DNA from: JBGTNQ01 sp964646785
GTDB lineage: Bacteria > Patescibacteriota > Minisyncoccia > Phycocordibacterales > Zambryskibacteraceae
Length of the DNA stretch: 33,516 bases
Assembly (NCBI GenBank): GCA_964646785.1
Contig: CAZYGU010000006.1
Coordinates: 1 to 33,516 of the forward strand
Reading direction: 5' to 3'
Shown here in pieces: positions 1 to 7,165 of this stretch (positions are counted from its first letter, which is position 1; the number at the start of each line of letters is the position of its first letter). The translations under genes and the position numbers were made by a program. The notes beneath the pieces were generated by a model. That model saw nothing but the letters and a program-made list of their open reading frames with translations, was not told the DNA's origin and ran no database searches.

Positions 1-105
1 GGTTGCTAGGCACCTCCCCGAAGCTTATCGCAGCCATGCTACGTCCTTCATCGCCTTTTAGAGCCAAGGCATCCACCATATGCACTTAATTTCCTATTAG
101 GAAAT
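1..105 (-). rRNA. rrl: 23S ribosomal RNA, 5' end (gene continues off the left edge)
   Basis: Read on the minus strand, the sequence matches the conserved start of bacterial 23S rRNA: GGTGGATGCCTTGGC, then GGCGATGAAGGACG, then TGCGATAAGCTTCGGGGAGG. These blocks are in the standard order and spacing of domain I. Only about 90-105 nt of the gene lie in the window; the rest runs off the left edge. The exact mature 5' end is uncertain. No 16S rRNA or tRNA lies in the 550 bases upstream, where a protein gene begins instead. Confidence 0.95.
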
Positions 106-357
106 TTAAAAACCGCCTATTCGTATCAATCAGTGCGAATGATACGAACCGTCTTCCATATCACTATTCGCTATAGTGATACAAAAAACCTTCTTCTACT
201 TCATCCTGTTATATGAAATGAATCATACAACAGATTTATTTTTTGTTGTTTCCCCCGCCTCCAAATTCGAAGACCCCCTCTTTCGACGGGCGTCGAAAAA
301 GAGAAACGATTTGTGACGGGAATTTAGTTGTCAACGAACGTACCTATGAGGATTCCT
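106..357 (-). other. Leader region of the 23S rRNA gene with two strong hairpins
   Basis: This gene-free stretch lies between the terminator-like hairpin at 358-386 and the 23S rRNA start. It contains two perfect 9-bp inverted repeats, at 120-148 (TTCGTATCA / TGATACGAA) and 159-181 (TATCACTAT / ATAGTGATA). A TTGACA at 329-334 could be the -35 box of a second promoter, but I see no good -10 at the right distance. The hairpins probably act in folding or processing of the precursor rRNA (inference). Confidence 0.5.
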
Positions 358-386
358 AACAAAAAGACCGCTGTGTAGCGGTCTTT
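358..386 (-). terminator. Terminator-like hairpin inside the 23S leader
   Basis: AAAGACCGCT (363-372) pairs with AGCGGTCTTT (377-386). On the minus strand the stem is followed by TTTTTGTT, as in an intrinsic terminator. It lies only about 70 nt downstream of the promoter at 461-488 and upstream of the 23S gene. It may therefore end a short RNA or act as an attenuator that the rRNA antitermination machinery reads through. Confidence 0.6.
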
Positions 387-460
387 AGGTCAACTCGAAA
401 CTCGAGCTAAACTAGCCGCTTATTTCGGTAATTCGTGAAGAAAATCATAGATAGAGGTAC

Positions 461-488
461 AGTATAAACAAAAGGGATTGAATGTCAA
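461..488 (-). promoter_or_regulatory. Sigma-70 promoter reading toward the 23S rRNA gene
   Basis: On the minus strand TTGACA (488-483), a 16-nt spacer and TATACT (466-461) form a near-consensus promoter, with the start expected near 454. The rest of 387-590 holds no gene I can support. The next features downstream are the hairpin at 358-386 and the 23S gene, so this is the likely rRNA promoter. It would make the 23S gene independent of any 16S operon. Confidence 0.7.
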
Positions 489-590
489 ACCCTTTCATTA
501 TGGGGAGAATCTGTGGGTAAGTTCTCATGAAAAATAGCCTCAAAATCAAGAAAATGAGCAGACATCACCCCACCCACAAAAACGAGCTTT

Positions 591-636
591 CTTACAACAA
601 AAAATCACTCAATTATGAGTGATTTTTTGTTGTAAG
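591..636 (-). terminator. Intrinsic terminator with a 20-bp perfect inverted repeat
   Basis: Positions 591-610 are perfectly complementary to 617-636, with a 6-nt loop and A/T tracts that give T runs on both strands. It closes the membrane-protein gene at 656-1351 and separates it from the 23S promoter. The perfect 20-bp arm is longer than most terminators in this window. Confidence 0.8.
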
Positions 637-655
637 AAAACCCTAATTCTAAAAA

Positions 656-1351
656 CTAGTTCTTCTTATGTTCAGACATTTCAGAACGCATCTTTGCAAT
701 GAAATCTGACGCAGCCTCCTGACCACCAAGACCAAATGAAAGTCCGATAGCGAGAGAAAGTGCAATCACAAATCCTGTAAAGAGAGTTTGGAAGAATGGA
801 GCTGCAATTCCAAGGTGCGAGAGCGCAACAAGAAAAGCAAAGACCCAGATTACCCAACGGGTAACTGCACCGAGCATTCCAGCTGATCGAATACCGGCTG
901 CACGCGCAGATGCAGTAACAACTCTCTGCATCGTATCACCAAGCACTCCTGCAACCAAAAGTACAAGAACAGCAACGATGACCTTAGGAAGGTATGAAAG
1001 AACTACTCCTTGTAAGAATGCGTTCACTTCAATCAAACCAAGAACATCAAACGATGCAATAAGGAATACCAAGATAACAAACCACTTCACAAGTCCTCCG
1101 ACAAATGCACCTGAGTTGAGACTGAGTCCTCCTCGATGCATAACTTCATCAGCGCCTGTTTTCTTGAGGGCTTCGTCGATTCGAATTGATCGGAACAATT
1201 GTTCGATAGCTCGACCAATAATAGTTCCCACTACCCAACCTAAAACGAAAATAATAATCGCAACGATTAGATTCGGAACGTATCGTACGATTCCCACCCA
1301 CAAGTCCTGAAAAGAAGATGTCAGAGCTTGGCTCCACGTAGTTATAATCAT
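656..1351 (-). CDS. Membrane protein with mechanosensitive-channel-like TM-helix repeats
   Basis: This 231-residue integral membrane protein has about five hydrophobic segments, at roughly residues 21-45, 87-107, 117-140, 165-185 and 190-212. The pattern of hydrophobic helices followed by Gly-rich turns (GWVVGTIIGRAIEQLFR; ALSLAIGLSFGLGGQEAA) is that of the conserved TM-helix repeat family (PF05552) related to small-conductance mechanosensitive channels such as MscS and CmpX. It lacks the soluble MscS beta domain, so it is a pore/TM-only form. The C-terminus is charged and cytosolic. It is a single gene between terminators at 591-636 and 1494-1519. Family membership is judged from pattern recall, and channel activity is inferred. 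Confidence 0.75.
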   Translation of the reverse strand: MIITTWSQALTSSFQDLWVGIVRYVPNLIVAIIIFVLGWVVGTIIGRAIEQLFRSIRIDEALKKTGADEVMHRGGLSLNSGAFVGGLVKWFVILVFLIASFDVLGLIEVNAFLQGVVLSYLPKVIVAVLVLLVAGVLGDTMQRVVTASARAAGIRSAGMLGAVTRWVIWVFAFLVALSHLGIAAPFFQTLFTGFVIALSLAIGLSFGLGGQEAASDFIAKMRSEMSEHKKN

Positions 1352-1493
1352 AAATCTTTTTGTACCTGATACTCAGATACGTGTTGCAAAAGCAACGATT
1401 AACTTAATAAAACTTACTAATAATGCACTGGGTATATTATACCACCCACAGAAAATGCTTAAAATAGTAGGTTCTAGGGCTGTGGATAAGGAA

Positions 1494-1519
1494 AAACCGC
1501 CTCAACATTGAGGCGGTTT
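1494..1519 (-). terminator. Bidirectional intrinsic terminator
   Basis: AAACCGCCTCAA pairs with TTGAGGCGGTTT around a 2-nt centre. On the minus strand the stem is followed by TTTTCC, so it probably ends the transcript of the genes at 1553-3034. Confidence 0.75.
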
Positions 1520-1552
1520 CTTACTTTAGGTACATTAAAAATGAAAAACACG

Positions 1553-1930
1553 CTACTCGTTCCAAGAAATAAGATCATCAAGCTTCACAAGTTTTGTGAG
1601 CGACTCATCTTTTGCATTTGGGTCTTCTTTTCCAACCCACACGCGCCCTGTCGTATCTTGATAAGCGCCTATTTCCCACCCATCCTCCATTTCCCCCGTT
1701 GATCGTCGTACTTTTATAACACCATTATTTTTTCGCTTAAGGTTTTCATATCGAGCTTGATTCTCGATAACATCCATCTCTATTACTTTTTCATCACCAA
1801 CCTTTTTTCTTTCATTAATTATTCCAGCAATTTCACCAGCTTCTATATCATTGTAAGCGCGGGAAACTTTCATTTTTTCTTCATCATCATTTATCTGCTG
1901 ATCTCCTTGTGGTACTGATTCGTTATGCAT
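1553..1930 (-). CDS. Hypothetical soluble protein, charged
   Basis: This 125-residue protein is not one I recognise. The N-terminal ~30 residues are polar and acidic (QQINDDEEKMKVSR) and probably disordered. The middle is helical and Lys/Glu-rich. The C-terminal ~50 residues have a beta-like pattern ending in GRVWVGKEDPN and LVKLDDLISWNE. There is no signal peptide or membrane segment. It is the last gene of a minus-strand group after the MazG-like gene (24-nt gap) and before the terminator at 1494-1519. It shares base composition with its neighbours, so I treat it as a resident gene of unknown role. Confidence 0.65.
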   Translation of the reverse strand: MHNESVPQGDQQINDDEEKMKVSRAYNDIEAGEIAGIINERKKVGDEKVIEMDVIENQARYENLKRKNNGVIKVRRSTGEMEDGWEIGAYQDTTGRVWVGKEDPNAKDESLTKLVKLDDLISWNE

Positions 1931-1954
1931 ATATAGGTATGATTAATTACAATA

Positions 1955-2368
1955 CTACTCAACTAAATCTGATAAATCGGGAGGAAAATAATTCGGCCCT
2001 TTCAGTACCTTCCCATCTTCTCGAAATACAGGCCTACCATTATCATCAAGTTTACTCATATTTGACTCAAACACCCGAAGAAAGGCTTCATTCAAATTCT
2101 TAAGTGGGTTGAGTGCTACCGATGTCCCCGACAGTACAACCTGAACATCAGTTAACTCCTTTAACATATTAATATAAATCTCCCTTGGCACCACCTCCCC
2201 TTTTTCCAAATGTGCGAGTGCTGTATCCATATCTGAAAACAATTCTTTAACTTCTTCTTCAATTAAAGTTTTTCGAAGAGTAAGAAGTTTCACTGTTGGC
2301 TCTGAATGAACATCTTGATTAAATGCCTTGTGAAATTCTTCTAAATAATCTTCTCGTGTTTTATCCAT
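1955..2368 (-). CDS. MazG-like / phosphoribosyl-ATP pyrophosphohydrolase-type all-alpha NTP pyrophosphatase
   Basis: This 137-residue, all-helical protein has the metal-binding signature of the all-alpha NTP-pyrophosphatase superfamily: an EEEVKEL helix at residues ~37-43, followed ~30 residues later by ELTDVQVVLSG at residues ~71-81. This gives the paired ExxE and ExxD acidic residues that bind Mg2+. The C-terminal part (SNMSKLDDNGRPVFREDGK, then GPNYFPPDL) is typical of PRA-PH-like members in phages and small genomes. Members hydrolyse (d)NTPs to NMP and pyrophosphate. No histidine pathway is present nearby, so house-cleaning of nucleotides is more likely than histidine synthesis. It lies 9 nt from the next gene upstream, suggesting co-transcription. 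Confidence 0.8.
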   Translation of the reverse strand: MDKTREDYLEEFHKAFNQDVHSEPTVKLLTLRKTLIEEEVKELFSDMDTALAHLEKGEVVPREIYINMLKELTDVQVVLSGTSVALNPLKNLNEAFLRVFESNMSKLDDNGRPVFREDGKVLKGPNYFPPDLSDLVE

Positions 2369-2377
2369 TGATATACG

Positions 2378-3034
2378 TTAGAATGCCCCTAATTTATTCA
2401 GAATCTTCTCATGGGGAAAATCGAGAATGTCTCGAATAAGCTTATCATAGAGACCTAGTCGATATTTAAAATCAGACGTTTCGAAATAGGTATAGCGAAT
2501 CTCTTTTCCTATCTCGGCTTCAATTGTTTTGATTGATTGTTCAAGTACTCCTCTTTTAAGATTATCTCCCACTACAAGCAAGTCAACCCTACTCTCTGGA
2601 TTCTGGGTAAATATTCCAGAAATAATAACAAGTTTTAATGTCCCCGCTTTTGATAATTTGCGAGTCATCTCCTTGTAATTAATATCATTCAAACTCACAA
2701 GAAAGTTTTGAAGATGATCGAGATGTTCAAAATTATCATTAAGAACCCAACCATTTGCTTTCACTTTCCTTTTTTGTTTAACTCCACGAACCTTCTTTTC
2801 TACTGTTTTAAAAAACACTCTTCTTTTAATCAAATCCATTTTTTCAAGCAAGGAAATTTCTCCTCGAACTTTTGCTGGTGATTCTTTTGTATGATCTGCA
2901 ACTTGCGCTACATCGTATGCAATACCAGTATTAAAAACGAATAATTTAATAACTTTTACTTTTGCCGCGTTTCCGAAAAGTTTTGTAAGGGTATCCATGG
3001 TGTTCTGTATTAATGCATGTATTCTACCATCCAT
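2378..3034 (-). CDS. HTH regulator-like protein with nucleotidyltransferase-like C-terminal domain
   Basis: This 218-residue protein has an N-terminal winged-helix-like part at residues ~13-90 (LTKLFGNAAKVKVIKLF, then a recognition-like helix near SPAKVRGEISLLEKMDLI). A basic linker follows (KVRGVKQKRKVK). The C-terminal part, ~130-200, resembles the minimal nucleotidyltransferase fold (LVIISG followed by RVDLLVVGD, a GG/S-D-x-D-like arrangement). This HTH-plus-MNT layout is common among uncharacterised Patescibacteria proteins. Met13 (near 2998) is an alternative start; neither start has a strong ribosome-binding site. It heads the minus-strand group with the MazG-like gene and diverges from the promoter at 3055. 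A DNA-binding role is inferred. Confidence 0.65.
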   Translation of the reverse strand: MDGRIHALIQNTMDTLTKLFGNAAKVKVIKLFVFNTGIAYDVAQVADHTKESPAKVRGEISLLEKMDLIKRRVFFKTVEKKVRGVKQKRKVKANGWVLNDNFEHLDHLQNFLVSLNDINYKEMTRKLSKAGTLKLVIISGIFTQNPESRVDLLVVGDNLKRGVLEQSIKTIEAEIGKEIRYTYFETSDFKYRLGLYDKLIRDILDFPHEKILNKLGAF

Positions 3035-3054
3035 GCCCTATTCTGGGGAAATGA

Positions 3055-3083
3055 TTGACAGTTTTCATTTTGAATGCTATTTT
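3055..3083 (+). promoter_or_regulatory. Sigma-70 promoter for the small RHH-like gene
   Basis: TTGACA (3055-3060), a 17-nt spacer and TATTTT (3078-3083) predict a start near 3090. The longer reading frame opening at 3055 would begin inside this promoter, which supports the internal start at 3133. Confidence 0.65.
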
Positions 3084-3132
3084 CCAGCGAGAAAAAGCTC
3101 TATTTTTTTCCACAAGACACAGAGAATACAGA

Positions 3133-3363
3133 ATGCCTAGGAAAAAGGGTGTTGGAGGAAAACGGATGCATTTCATAGCAAGCCCAGAAGTTCTGGATGA
3201 TTTATCAAAGATCAAAACGAACGGTGGATATAGTACCGATACAAATGCTATAGCAAGATCTGTTCGTTTTTTTGCAATAGTACTCGAAGAACAAAAAAAC
3301 GGATATGAGCTTGTTCTGCGAAAACCAGACAGCAAGGAAAGTACAATACTTGTCATATCTTGA
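3133..3363 (+). CDS. Small ribbon-helix-helix-like protein
   Basis: I chose the ATG at 3133 (76 residues), because the upstream in-frame ATG at 3055 overlaps the promoter. The protein has a basic N-terminus (MPRKKGVGGKRMHF), a beta-strand-like segment, then two helices (ASPEVLDDLSKIK and DTNAIARSVRFFAIVLEEQ). This order fits ribbon-helix-helix DNA-binding proteins of the antitoxin/CopG type, although the final ~20 residues (ELVLRKPDSKESTILVI) form an extra strand. There is no toxin partner next door: a terminator follows at 3370 and the next gene has its own promoter. It is therefore more likely a stand-alone regulator than a toxin-antitoxin member (inference). Confidence 0.6.
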   Translation: MPRKKGVGGKRMHFIASPEVLDDLSKIKTNGGYSTDTNAIARSVRFFAIVLEEQKNGYELVLRKPDSKESTILVIS

Positions 3364-3369
3364 TACTCG

Positions 3370-3413
3370 ATAGCCACACTCACCCTTTAGTGAGCCGTGG
3401 CTATTTTTTTTTA
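3370..3413 (+). terminator. Intrinsic terminator after the RHH-like gene
   Basis: ATAGCCAC-(A)-CTCAC pairs with GTGAG-(CC)-GTGGCTAT, and the stem is followed by a run of nine T. It lies immediately after the stop codon at 3363. Confidence 0.85.
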
Positions 3414-3432
3414 ATAAGAAACAATGTAATGA

Positions 3433-3461
3433 TTGACTTTTTTGATAATGTATATCATTAT
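3433..3461 (+). promoter_or_regulatory. Sigma-70 promoter for the gene at 3504
   Basis: TTGACT (3433-3438), a 17-nt spacer and CATTAT (3456-3461) predict a start near 3468. Together with the AAGGAG ribosome-binding site at 3490-3495 this indicates that the gene starts at 3504. Confidence 0.55.
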
Positions 3462-3503
3462 GTTGACCGACTTAGTTCTTTCCATCACCAAGGAGCATGC
3501 AGC

Positions 3504-4094
3504 ATGAAGTCAGGTACCTCACTCTCGGAAGCCATTGAGAAAAACAACGGACCTGTGCAACAAGATTTTTGGTTTGAACCAAGTGTCTTGCTCGCATTCA
3601 AAGAAATTCGAAGGATGTTTTGTCACGCTCCGCATAGTGTTGAACTCAAGGATGGATCAATTGTTCCTGTAACTCCTCGAACAATCACTGGTGCGATAGC
3701 AAAACTCACAAATCATCCAATGAAATTTGGTGTGACTCTCAGGGTCACACGAAATACCCAAGTGAGTCGAGAAGATCACCTCATGATCTCTGGACATCAT
3801 GTCATTATCTGGGGACAATACGCAGCGTTTGGTCCACAGCTGATTCACATGAATGATCCTGTACTTTCCTTTTATCAGGGAGGCATGAACGGAGCTTTTT
3901 TCCATGCAACATACACGACTCACGAACACGAAGTAATCGACGCACTCTGCAAGGTACTTGGTGATAGTCGTCGCACATGGCTTGCACAGCAATCCAGAGA
4001 AAAAAGGAGTGGGCAAGATACTCCTGTAGTTGTAAGTAGAACGAGTGTACTACACGACCCGAGTGCATATGATCCCGCAGAGGTTTTCCTCTGA
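3504..4094 (+). CDS. Hypothetical soluble protein (196 residues)
   Basis: I chose the ATG at 3504, which follows AAGGAG by 8 nt. Longer frames upstream would overlap the terminator at 3370-3413 and the promoter at 3433-3461. I do not recognise the family. The protein is soluble, rich in His and aromatic residues (QQDFWFEPSVLLAFKEIRRMFCH; GQYAAFGPQLIHMNDPVLSFY), and has a basic, likely flexible C-terminus. Its own promoter, strong ribosome-binding site and terminator make it a well-defined, independently expressed unit. It is flanked by regulator-like and ribosomal-protein genes, which say little about its job. Confidence 0.7.
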   Translation: MKSGTSLSEAIEKNNGPVQQDFWFEPSVLLAFKEIRRMFCHAPHSVELKDGSIVPVTPRTITGAIAKLTNHPMKFGVTLRVTRNTQVSREDHLMISGHHVIIWGQYAAFGPQLIHMNDPVLSFYQGGMNGAFFHATYTTHEHEVIDALCKVLGDSRRTWLAQQSREKRSGQDTPVVVSRTSVLHDPSAYDPAEVFL

Positions 4095-4109
4095 GCAATC
4101 TACACCAAC

Positions 4110-4140
4110 ACCGAACCAGAAATGGTTCGGTGGTTTTTAT
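4110..4140 (+). terminator. Intrinsic terminator after the 3504-4094 gene
   Basis: ACCGAACCA (4110-4118) pairs with TGGTTCGGT (4123-4131), followed by GGTTTTTAT. Confidence 0.85.
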
Positions 4141-4141
4141 A

Positions 4142-4184
4142 TAAAAAATAAAGCACCACTCGAATAAGTGGTGCTTTATTTTTT
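4142..4184 (-). terminator. Terminator of the rplJ-rplL transcript (works in both directions)
   Basis: ATAAAGCACCACT (4148-4160) pairs with AGTGGTGCTTTAT (4167-4179). On the minus strand the stem is followed by TTTTTTAT. It lies between the converging 3504-4094 gene and rplL. Confidence 0.85.
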
Positions 4185-4226
4185 AATATTACACTCGGAC
4201 TAAAATGTATCTCAAGTAAGCTTTGC

Positions 4227-4619
4227 TTATTTGAAAGTCACTTTTCCTCCAGCTGCCTCGATAGCTTTCTTCAAAGCTTCAGCATCTTCTTTCTTCATAT
4301 CTGTCTTGAGCATTGAAGGAGCTGCATCTACGAGATCCTTTGCTTCCTTGAGTCCAAGAGCAAGAACTTCTTTCACAACCTTGATCACAGCGATCTTAGT
4401 AGCACCACCATCAGTAAGTTCAACATTCATAGTGTCTTTTACTTCTTCTGCAGGACCAGCAGATGCAGGACCAGCAGCAGCTACAGCAGTAGCAGATACA
4501 CCAAACTTAGCTTCGAATACTTTTACAAGCTCATTCAAATCGAGCACAGACATTTTTTCAATCTCCTCTACGATTGATTTGAATTTTGCAGGAACTTCAA
4601 CTTTTGTTTCTTCACTCAT
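4227..4619 (-). CDS. rplL: 50S ribosomal protein bL12 (L7/L12)
   Basis: This 130-residue protein forms the ribosomal stalk, which recruits translation GTPases. It has the N-terminal dimerisation helices (residues ~10-45, SVLDLNELVKVFEAKFGV), an Ala/Gly/Pro hinge (~46-58, AAAGPASAGPAEE) and the C-terminal factor-binding domain (~62-130) with the conserved KIAVIKVVKEV, LGLKEAKDLVD and AGGKVTFK ending. Length and domain order are normal for the family. It follows rplJ by about 40 nt, the standard rplJ-rplL arrangement, so L10 and L12 are made together. Confidence 0.98.
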   Translation of the reverse strand: MSEETKVEVPAKFKSIVEEIEKMSVLDLNELVKVFEAKFGVSATAVAAAGPASAGPAEEVKDTMNVELTDGGATKIAVIKVVKEVLALGLKEAKDLVDAAPSMLKTDMKKEDAEALKKAIEAAGGKVTFK

Positions 4620-4660
4620 AATAATTGTTATATTAATTAATATTCTTAATTCATTCTTCT

Positions 4661-5152
4661 TTACTCACTTTTCTTTGCCGCGATAGCACCAAGTCCAATA
4701 ACAAATCTTTGAATTGGAGAATTGATGATATTGACGAACTTTCCATGAAGCACAGGAAGTGCAGGAATAGTAGCAATCTCCATCATCTCAACTTGATTCA
4801 TAAACTTTCCTTCAAAAATTCCTCCAACAATTTTTACATTGTCAGGATTCTTTTTTTGGAAAGAATAAATTTCACGAGCCGGTGCAATGAGATCCTCTGA
4901 CCATGCGAGCGCGAGCTCTCCCGGCATATCAGGAGCAGTTCCATCAAAGATGTTTTCTCCGAGTGCACGTTTTACGAGAGATTTTTTTGTAACAAAGTAT
5001 TGCACATCAGCACCACGAAGAGCGCGACGCATTTCACTTGTTGTTGCAACATTGAGTCCATGGAAGTTCACAAACACAAGTGACTTCACGTTTCCGAATA
5101 CATCAGAAAGACGTGCCATAATCTCCTTCTTTTTATCTTTTGTGATAGGCAC
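4661..5152 (-). CDS. rplJ: 50S ribosomal protein uL10
   Basis: This 163-residue protein anchors L12 dimers on the ribosome. The N-terminal RNA-binding part carries the usual KKEIMARLSDVFGNVKSLVFVNFHGL and the MRRALRGADVQYFVTKKSLVKRAL segment. The C-terminal helix (SPIQRFVIGLGAIAAKKSE) is the L12-binding region, of normal length. The gene is preceded by a long structured leader that resembles the L10 autoregulatory leader. It is not preceded by rplK-rplA in this window. Confidence 0.97.
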   Translation of the reverse strand: MPITKDKKKEIMARLSDVFGNVKSLVFVNFHGLNVATTSEMRRALRGADVQYFVTKKSLVKRALGENIFDGTAPDMPGELALAWSEDLIAPAREIYSFQKKNPDNVKIVGGIFEGKFMNQVEMMEIATIPALPVLHGKFVNIINSPIQRFVIGLGAIAAKKSE

Positions 5153-5340
5153 AATAAGTAGCTGTTAGCTAATAGCTTTTAGGTATTAGTTTCTAATAAA
5201 AATAAAACGACCAGTAAGGGTCGTGAATAGAGATTGAATTCCAAGCAGTAAGCTAAAAAACGATTAGCTACCAATTGTTGTTCGTCTCGACCAGACTTCT
5301 ACCCTATTGGGTTGCTGGTTGTCTTTGACCTTACGTGGAT
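5153..5340 (-). promoter_or_regulatory. Ribosomal protein L10 leader (autoregulatory 5' UTR)
   Basis: The ~185-nt untranslated leader of rplJ contains, on the minus strand, AAAGACAACCAGCAACCC followed by GGTAGAAGTCTGGTCGAGAC. This resembles the kink-turn-containing L10(L12)4 binding site of known rplJ leaders. The segment GCTAATCG...GATTAGC-like and the AT-rich 3' part could form the downstream regulatory stems. By analogy, the L10-L12 complex would bind here and repress its own synthesis. Identification is by motif recall and position, not by a covariance search. Confidence 0.65.
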
Positions 5341-5341
5341 G

Positions 5342-5369
5342 ATTCTACTGATTATTATCCACCTGTCAA
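5342..5369 (-). promoter_or_regulatory. Sigma-70 promoter of rplJ-rplL
   Basis: On the minus strand TTGACA (5369-5364), a 16-nt spacer and TAGAAT (5347-5342) predict a start near 5335, at the 5' end of the L10 leader. Confidence 0.8.
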
Positions 5370-5402
5370 ATAAGTATTATCACACAACAGTAATAACTGG
5401 GA

Positions 5403-5438
5403 AATAAAAATACCTCGCACAGTGCTTTGTGCGAGGTA
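5403..5438 (-). terminator. Terminator of the sigma-factor gene
   Basis: CCTCGCAC (5413-5420) pairs with GTGCGAGG (5429-5436). On the minus strand the stem is followed by TATTTTTATTT. Confidence 0.85.
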
Positions 5439-5449
5439 TACTCACCTCA

Positions 5450-6343
5450 TCATGAAAAGCCCCAACCACGAGGTCTCCTCCCTTGAATCAAATCCTGAAT
5501 AGCTTGAGGTTTGGCAAGAATCGCAGACTTAAGCCTTCGTTCAGTTTTCTCTTTAATCTGACGAACTCTCTCCCGGGTAATCCCGAGAAGCTCACCAAGA
5601 CCTTCTAATGTCATCGGTTCTTCATCATTCAAACCGTAATACACGGTAAGAATCTTGAATTCCCGATTATCCTTTTCAGGTCGACACACGGACGATACAA
5701 GCTCAAGCAGAATCCGTTTTCGTTCTTTTTCAAAAAGAACATCCTGCGGACCTGGTGCATCGACCACAAATCGTTCTGCTACTGTTTGACTACCCGAACC
5801 ATCACGCTCAGTGATTTGAGCATCAAGACGAAGGTTTGAACCAAAATCAAGTACAAGAACTGTATCCTCAGAGATACCCAACTTACGAGCAGTCTCTTCC
5901 GAGGACGGCTTAATACCGTGTTCCATGAGGTACTTTCTTTGGAACAATGCTATCTTTCGCATTGTCGACAAACGATTGAGCGGGATTCGAACTACTTTTC
6001 CCTGCTTAGCGAGCAAGGCTAAAATTCTTTGTTTAACCCACCACACCGCATAGGAAATAAATTTGATCCCAGGATTTTCTACTGGGTTAAACTTCCGAGC
6101 GGCAATCATGAGGCCTTCATTTCCTTCATTAATGAGATCCTCAAGCAAGACACCAAAATGCTGATACTTCTTTGCCACAGATACAACAAAACGAAGATTT
6201 GCTTCCACAAGTTTTTGAAAGGCCTCTTCGTCACCTTGCTGTACACGCTTGGCAAGCTCAATTTCCTCCTCTCTAGTAACGCGAGGAATTCGCTTAAGAT
6301 CCGCAAGGTAATGATCCAGTGCGGAGCCAGTGCTGTTTGCCAT
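5450..6343 (-). CDS. rpoD: RNA polymerase sigma factor, sigma-70 family (probably the primary sigma)
   Basis: This 297-residue protein contains region 1.2 (DHYLADLKRIPRVTREEEIELA, residues ~10-31), region 2 (LVEANLRFVVSVAKKY, then GNEGLMIAARKFNP and FISYAVWWVKQRIL at ~62-110), region 3 (~110-190) and region 4.2 with its helix-turn-helix (MTLEGLGELLGITRERVRQIKEKTERRL, ~243-270). The region 2.3/2.4 residues that melt and read the -10 element are present. Region 1.1 is absent and the protein is short. This suits a compact genome, but it also leaves open an RpoS-like paralogue. The many TTGACA/TATAAT-type promoters in this window fit such a factor. GGAG lies 7 nt before the start. Confidence 0.92.
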   Translation of the reverse strand: MANSTGSALDHYLADLKRIPRVTREEEIELAKRVQQGDEEAFQKLVEANLRFVVSVAKKYQHFGVLLEDLINEGNEGLMIAARKFNPVENPGIKFISYAVWWVKQRILALLAKQGKVVRIPLNRLSTMRKIALFQRKYLMEHGIKPSSEETARKLGISEDTVLVLDFGSNLRLDAQITERDGSGSQTVAERFVVDAPGPQDVLFEKERKRILLELVSSVCRPEKDNREFKILTVYYGLNDEEPMTLEGLGELLGITRERVRQIKEKTERRLKSAILAKPQAIQDLIQGRRPRGWGFS

Positions 6344-6403
6344 ATCTGTCTCCGTCGAGAGTTATGATAAAAAACATATTCCACTACCAATATTTCCCTA
6401 AAG

Positions 6404-7036
6404 CTATTTTTCTGTCAATTTCAAAAGTATAGGGTAGACTTTATCCGCAATACGTGAATACCCCTCATCATTTGGATGCACAACATCAGACATAAGTTTT
6501 GGATTACCAAACAAACCGTCAAGAACATCCGGCACATAGGCAGTGCGGTAGGTATTTTTGAGTACTTTAAAATTATCTTCATACGCATCACCAAGTACGC
6601 CACCTCGAATTCCAAGTACAATAACCACCGCTCCCCTACTTTGTAAGTTCTGAATAATTATTCCCAAATTACGAAACGTTGTATCTTCTGATATTTTTTG
6701 CAATCGATCATTTCCTCCGAGTAACAACATCACCACCTTTGGTTTATATCGATCAATTTCACGAAGCCTTGCAATTCCATCTGCCGTTGTGTTCCCTGGT
6801 ATCCCAAGATTAATAATAGGCTTCCTAAGTTTTACAGAAAGTAACGAAACAAAATTCTTTTTCTCACTACTCGCACCCGTGCCATACACAAGACTATCTC
6901 CAAACGCAATAATATCAGCACCTTCTGACGGATAGTTTTTTATTGTTTCTGTTTGAAAAAAGAAGTAAAAAACTAAAGTAATAACAAGAATTCCAATAAC
7001 AAAAAAATATTGTTTTTTTATATATTGAATCGACAT
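6404..7036 (-). CDS. SGNH/GDSL-family hydrolase, membrane-anchored (TesA-like)
   Basis: This 210-residue protein has an N-terminal signal anchor (residues ~8-27, YFFVIGILVITLVFYFFF) followed by an SGNH hydrolase domain. All four blocks are visible: block I IIAFGDSLVYG (nucleophile Ser), block II Gly in NLGIPGNTTADG, block III LLLGGND (Asn), and block V DVVHPNDEG (catalytic Asp-x-x-His). The spacing matches the TAP/TesA-like lysophospholipase and esterase group. It should face the outside of the membrane. Substrates (lysolipids, acylated polymers or peptidoglycan O-acetyl groups) cannot be told from sequence. It sits alone upstream of rpoD. Confidence 0.88.
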   Translation of the reverse strand: MSIQYIKKQYFFVIGILVITLVFYFFFQTETIKNYPSEGADIIAFGDSLVYGTGASSEKKNFVSLLSVKLRKPIINLGIPGNTTADGIARLREIDRYKPKVVMLLLGGNDRLQKISEDTTFRNLGIIIQNLQSRGAVVIVLGIRGGVLGDAYEDNFKVLKNTYRTAYVPDVLDGLFGNPKLMSDVVHPNDEGYSRIADKVYPILLKLTEK

Positions 7037-7097
7037 GTGTATACAGTAGCACAGCCTAGTTCATATATATTTTAAATAATCTTCACGTATCAAAAAG

Positions 7098-7125
7098 TTG
7101 ACTTTATTCATATTTAAAGTATAAT
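7098..7125 (+). promoter_or_regulatory. Near-consensus sigma-70 promoter for the CPBP-type gene
   Basis: TTGACT (7098-7103), a 16-nt spacer and TATAAT (7120-7125). AAAGGAG at 7153-7159 precedes the ATG at 7166 by 6 nt. Confidence 0.85.
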
Positions 7126-7165
7126 ATATTTTGGAAATTTACCGTCCTTTTCAAAGGAGTCTCTG

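Noticed and set aside
3055..3363. Toxin-antitoxin module at the RHH-like gene
   Set aside because: A terminator and a separate promoter divide it from the next gene, and no toxin-like partner is adjacent on either side.
3360..3503. Longer N-terminus of the gene ending at 4094
   Set aside because: It would overlap a terminator and a promoter, while the ATG at 3504 has an AAGGAG at proper distance.
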